A stretch of 64,000 bases of DNA from Wuchereria bancrofti (Eukaryota; Nematoda; Chromadorea; Rhabditida; Onchocercidae), in assembly GCA_005281725.1 (NCBI GenBank), contig SSBO01000011.1, forward strand, positions 405,221 through 469,220, in the 5' to 3' direction. Positions 63,196 through 64,000 of the stretch are shown piece by piece. Under the pieces are notes generated by a model. That model had not been told where the DNA came from and ran no database searches. It saw nothing but the letters and a program-made list of their open reading frames with translations. Made by a program: the position numbers and the translations under genes. The number at the start of each line of letters is the position of its first letter. Positions within the stretch are counted from its first letter, which is position 1.

Positions 63196-64000
63196 AGTCA
63201 CTGATGCTATGCATTTGCCGAACTTCAATCCATCAATCCTTATTATCCATATCCAATACTTATTATTGATATTAAATATTTATTGTCCATATTTAATCTC
63301 TTGCTTAAACCTTAAATTTAAATTTTTGACCTAGTGTGCTTTTCATATATGTATATTTTATTCAAAACTGATTCCATAATATTAGCTAGTTTGGACAGCA
63401 CACTTGATATTGGTTAGAAAGGATTCTGGTCATTTAGGAAAGCAAAACTGATTGCTGAATCTGTGCTTTGCTATAAAGTATATATAAGTATTATCATCTA
63501 ATAGGGAAGTTTATATGAAAATTACTGTGATAGGTAAGTTTCGCTGAAAAGTGAAAATCAAAATTTAGGTTTTTCATGTAATAGAATTGTGATTATGCTT
63601 TGGTTTTAAAAAGTTTTCGAACTAAAATCAAATATTAATTCTAAGCAATTCAAAAATTAATAAATCATTTTAAGCAGTAATTAAGAATTGACAATAAATG
63701 AATAGCTAACGTTGACGGATGGGCAGATTATTATAAGAATAAAAAAAAATAACGAATATTATTAAATGTCTCCATTTATTAATCATATATATACTTGTAC
63801 TTGAAATAAATGATCAGAGATCTTTCCTTTCAATATATTCAGTTATTTTTTTCACTTACAAATAAATTTTATCTTTTTAGGTTTTGTAAATAATGTCATC
63901 TTCCTAATATTTCATTGCTTATTGGTTGCTCTTATGAATTCCTTATTAGTTGTCGATGAATTATGAAAACATTGAATTCTTCAAAATAGTCATTTTTCAT
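63196..64000 (+). other. 3' flank of the aldo-keto reductase gene to window end
   Basis: AT-rich, with AATAAA-type signals at about 63805 and no confirmed exon. One possible first exon of a next gene is listed separately. Confidence 0.45.
63515..63533 (+). CDS. Possible first exon of a following gene (partial, weak)
   Basis: ATGAAAATTACTGTGATAG is followed by a strong donor GTAAGT and, with a following G, would read MKITVIG, a start typical of dinucleotide-binding (Rossmann) proteins. An AG lies at 63502-63503. No second exon is seen before the window ends, so this may be chance. Confidence 0.2.

Overview
The window is nuclear DNA of a nematode, most likely a spirurid/filarial type. The base composition is extremely A+T-rich. 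Genes are split into many short exons with GT donors and T-rich TTTCAG or TTTTAG acceptors, and almost every gene has an acceptor 2-40 nt before its ATG with no matching upstream exon, which fits spliced-leader trans-splicing. The predicted proteins resemble nematode and animal families. The species is not determined.

Layout. 1-5.8 kb is gene-free and holds a 24-bp minisatellite and two assembly-overlap scars. 5.8-11.9 kb (+) is a six-exon F-box gene whose introns carry several tandem arrays. 11.9-15.2 kb is convergent intergenic DNA. 15.2-20.8 kb (-) is an eleven-exon headcase/HECA homologue, followed upstream by 5.4 kb with a TAA microsatellite, a GC-richer structured block and two ACGT-rich arrays. 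26.2-31.3 kb (-) is spe-39/VIPAS39 in twelve exons. 34.0-36.8 kb (+) is a four-span membrane protein I do not recognise. Its 3' half is repeated at 38.9-42.5 kb, with a single N exactly at the junction, so I read this as a false duplication. 43.0-47.9 kb (-) is the ER ubiquitin ligase HRD1/SEL-11. 50.9-55.6 kb (-) is syntaxin-5. 56.6-58.4 kb (+) is an MCFD2-like EF-hand protein. 60.2-63.2 kb (+) is an aldo-keto reductase.

All seven recognised gene families could be assembled exon by exon with an unbroken reading frame to a stop, at lengths normal for each family where I know it. Four of the genes (spe-39, HRD1, syntaxin-5, MCFD2) act in the secretory/endolysosomal pathway. The neighbourhood may be coincidental, but syntaxin-5 and MCFD2 are divergent neighbours sharing one 1-kb upstream region.

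I found no CRISPR array, tRNA, rRNA or intact transposon. The most notable items are the false duplication, three further unmerged contig overlaps of about 152-154 bp, a pair of back-to-back two-codon uORFs before the F-box gene, the block upstream of headcase, a motif shared by two intergenic regions, and duplicated elements between introns of the aldo-keto reductase.
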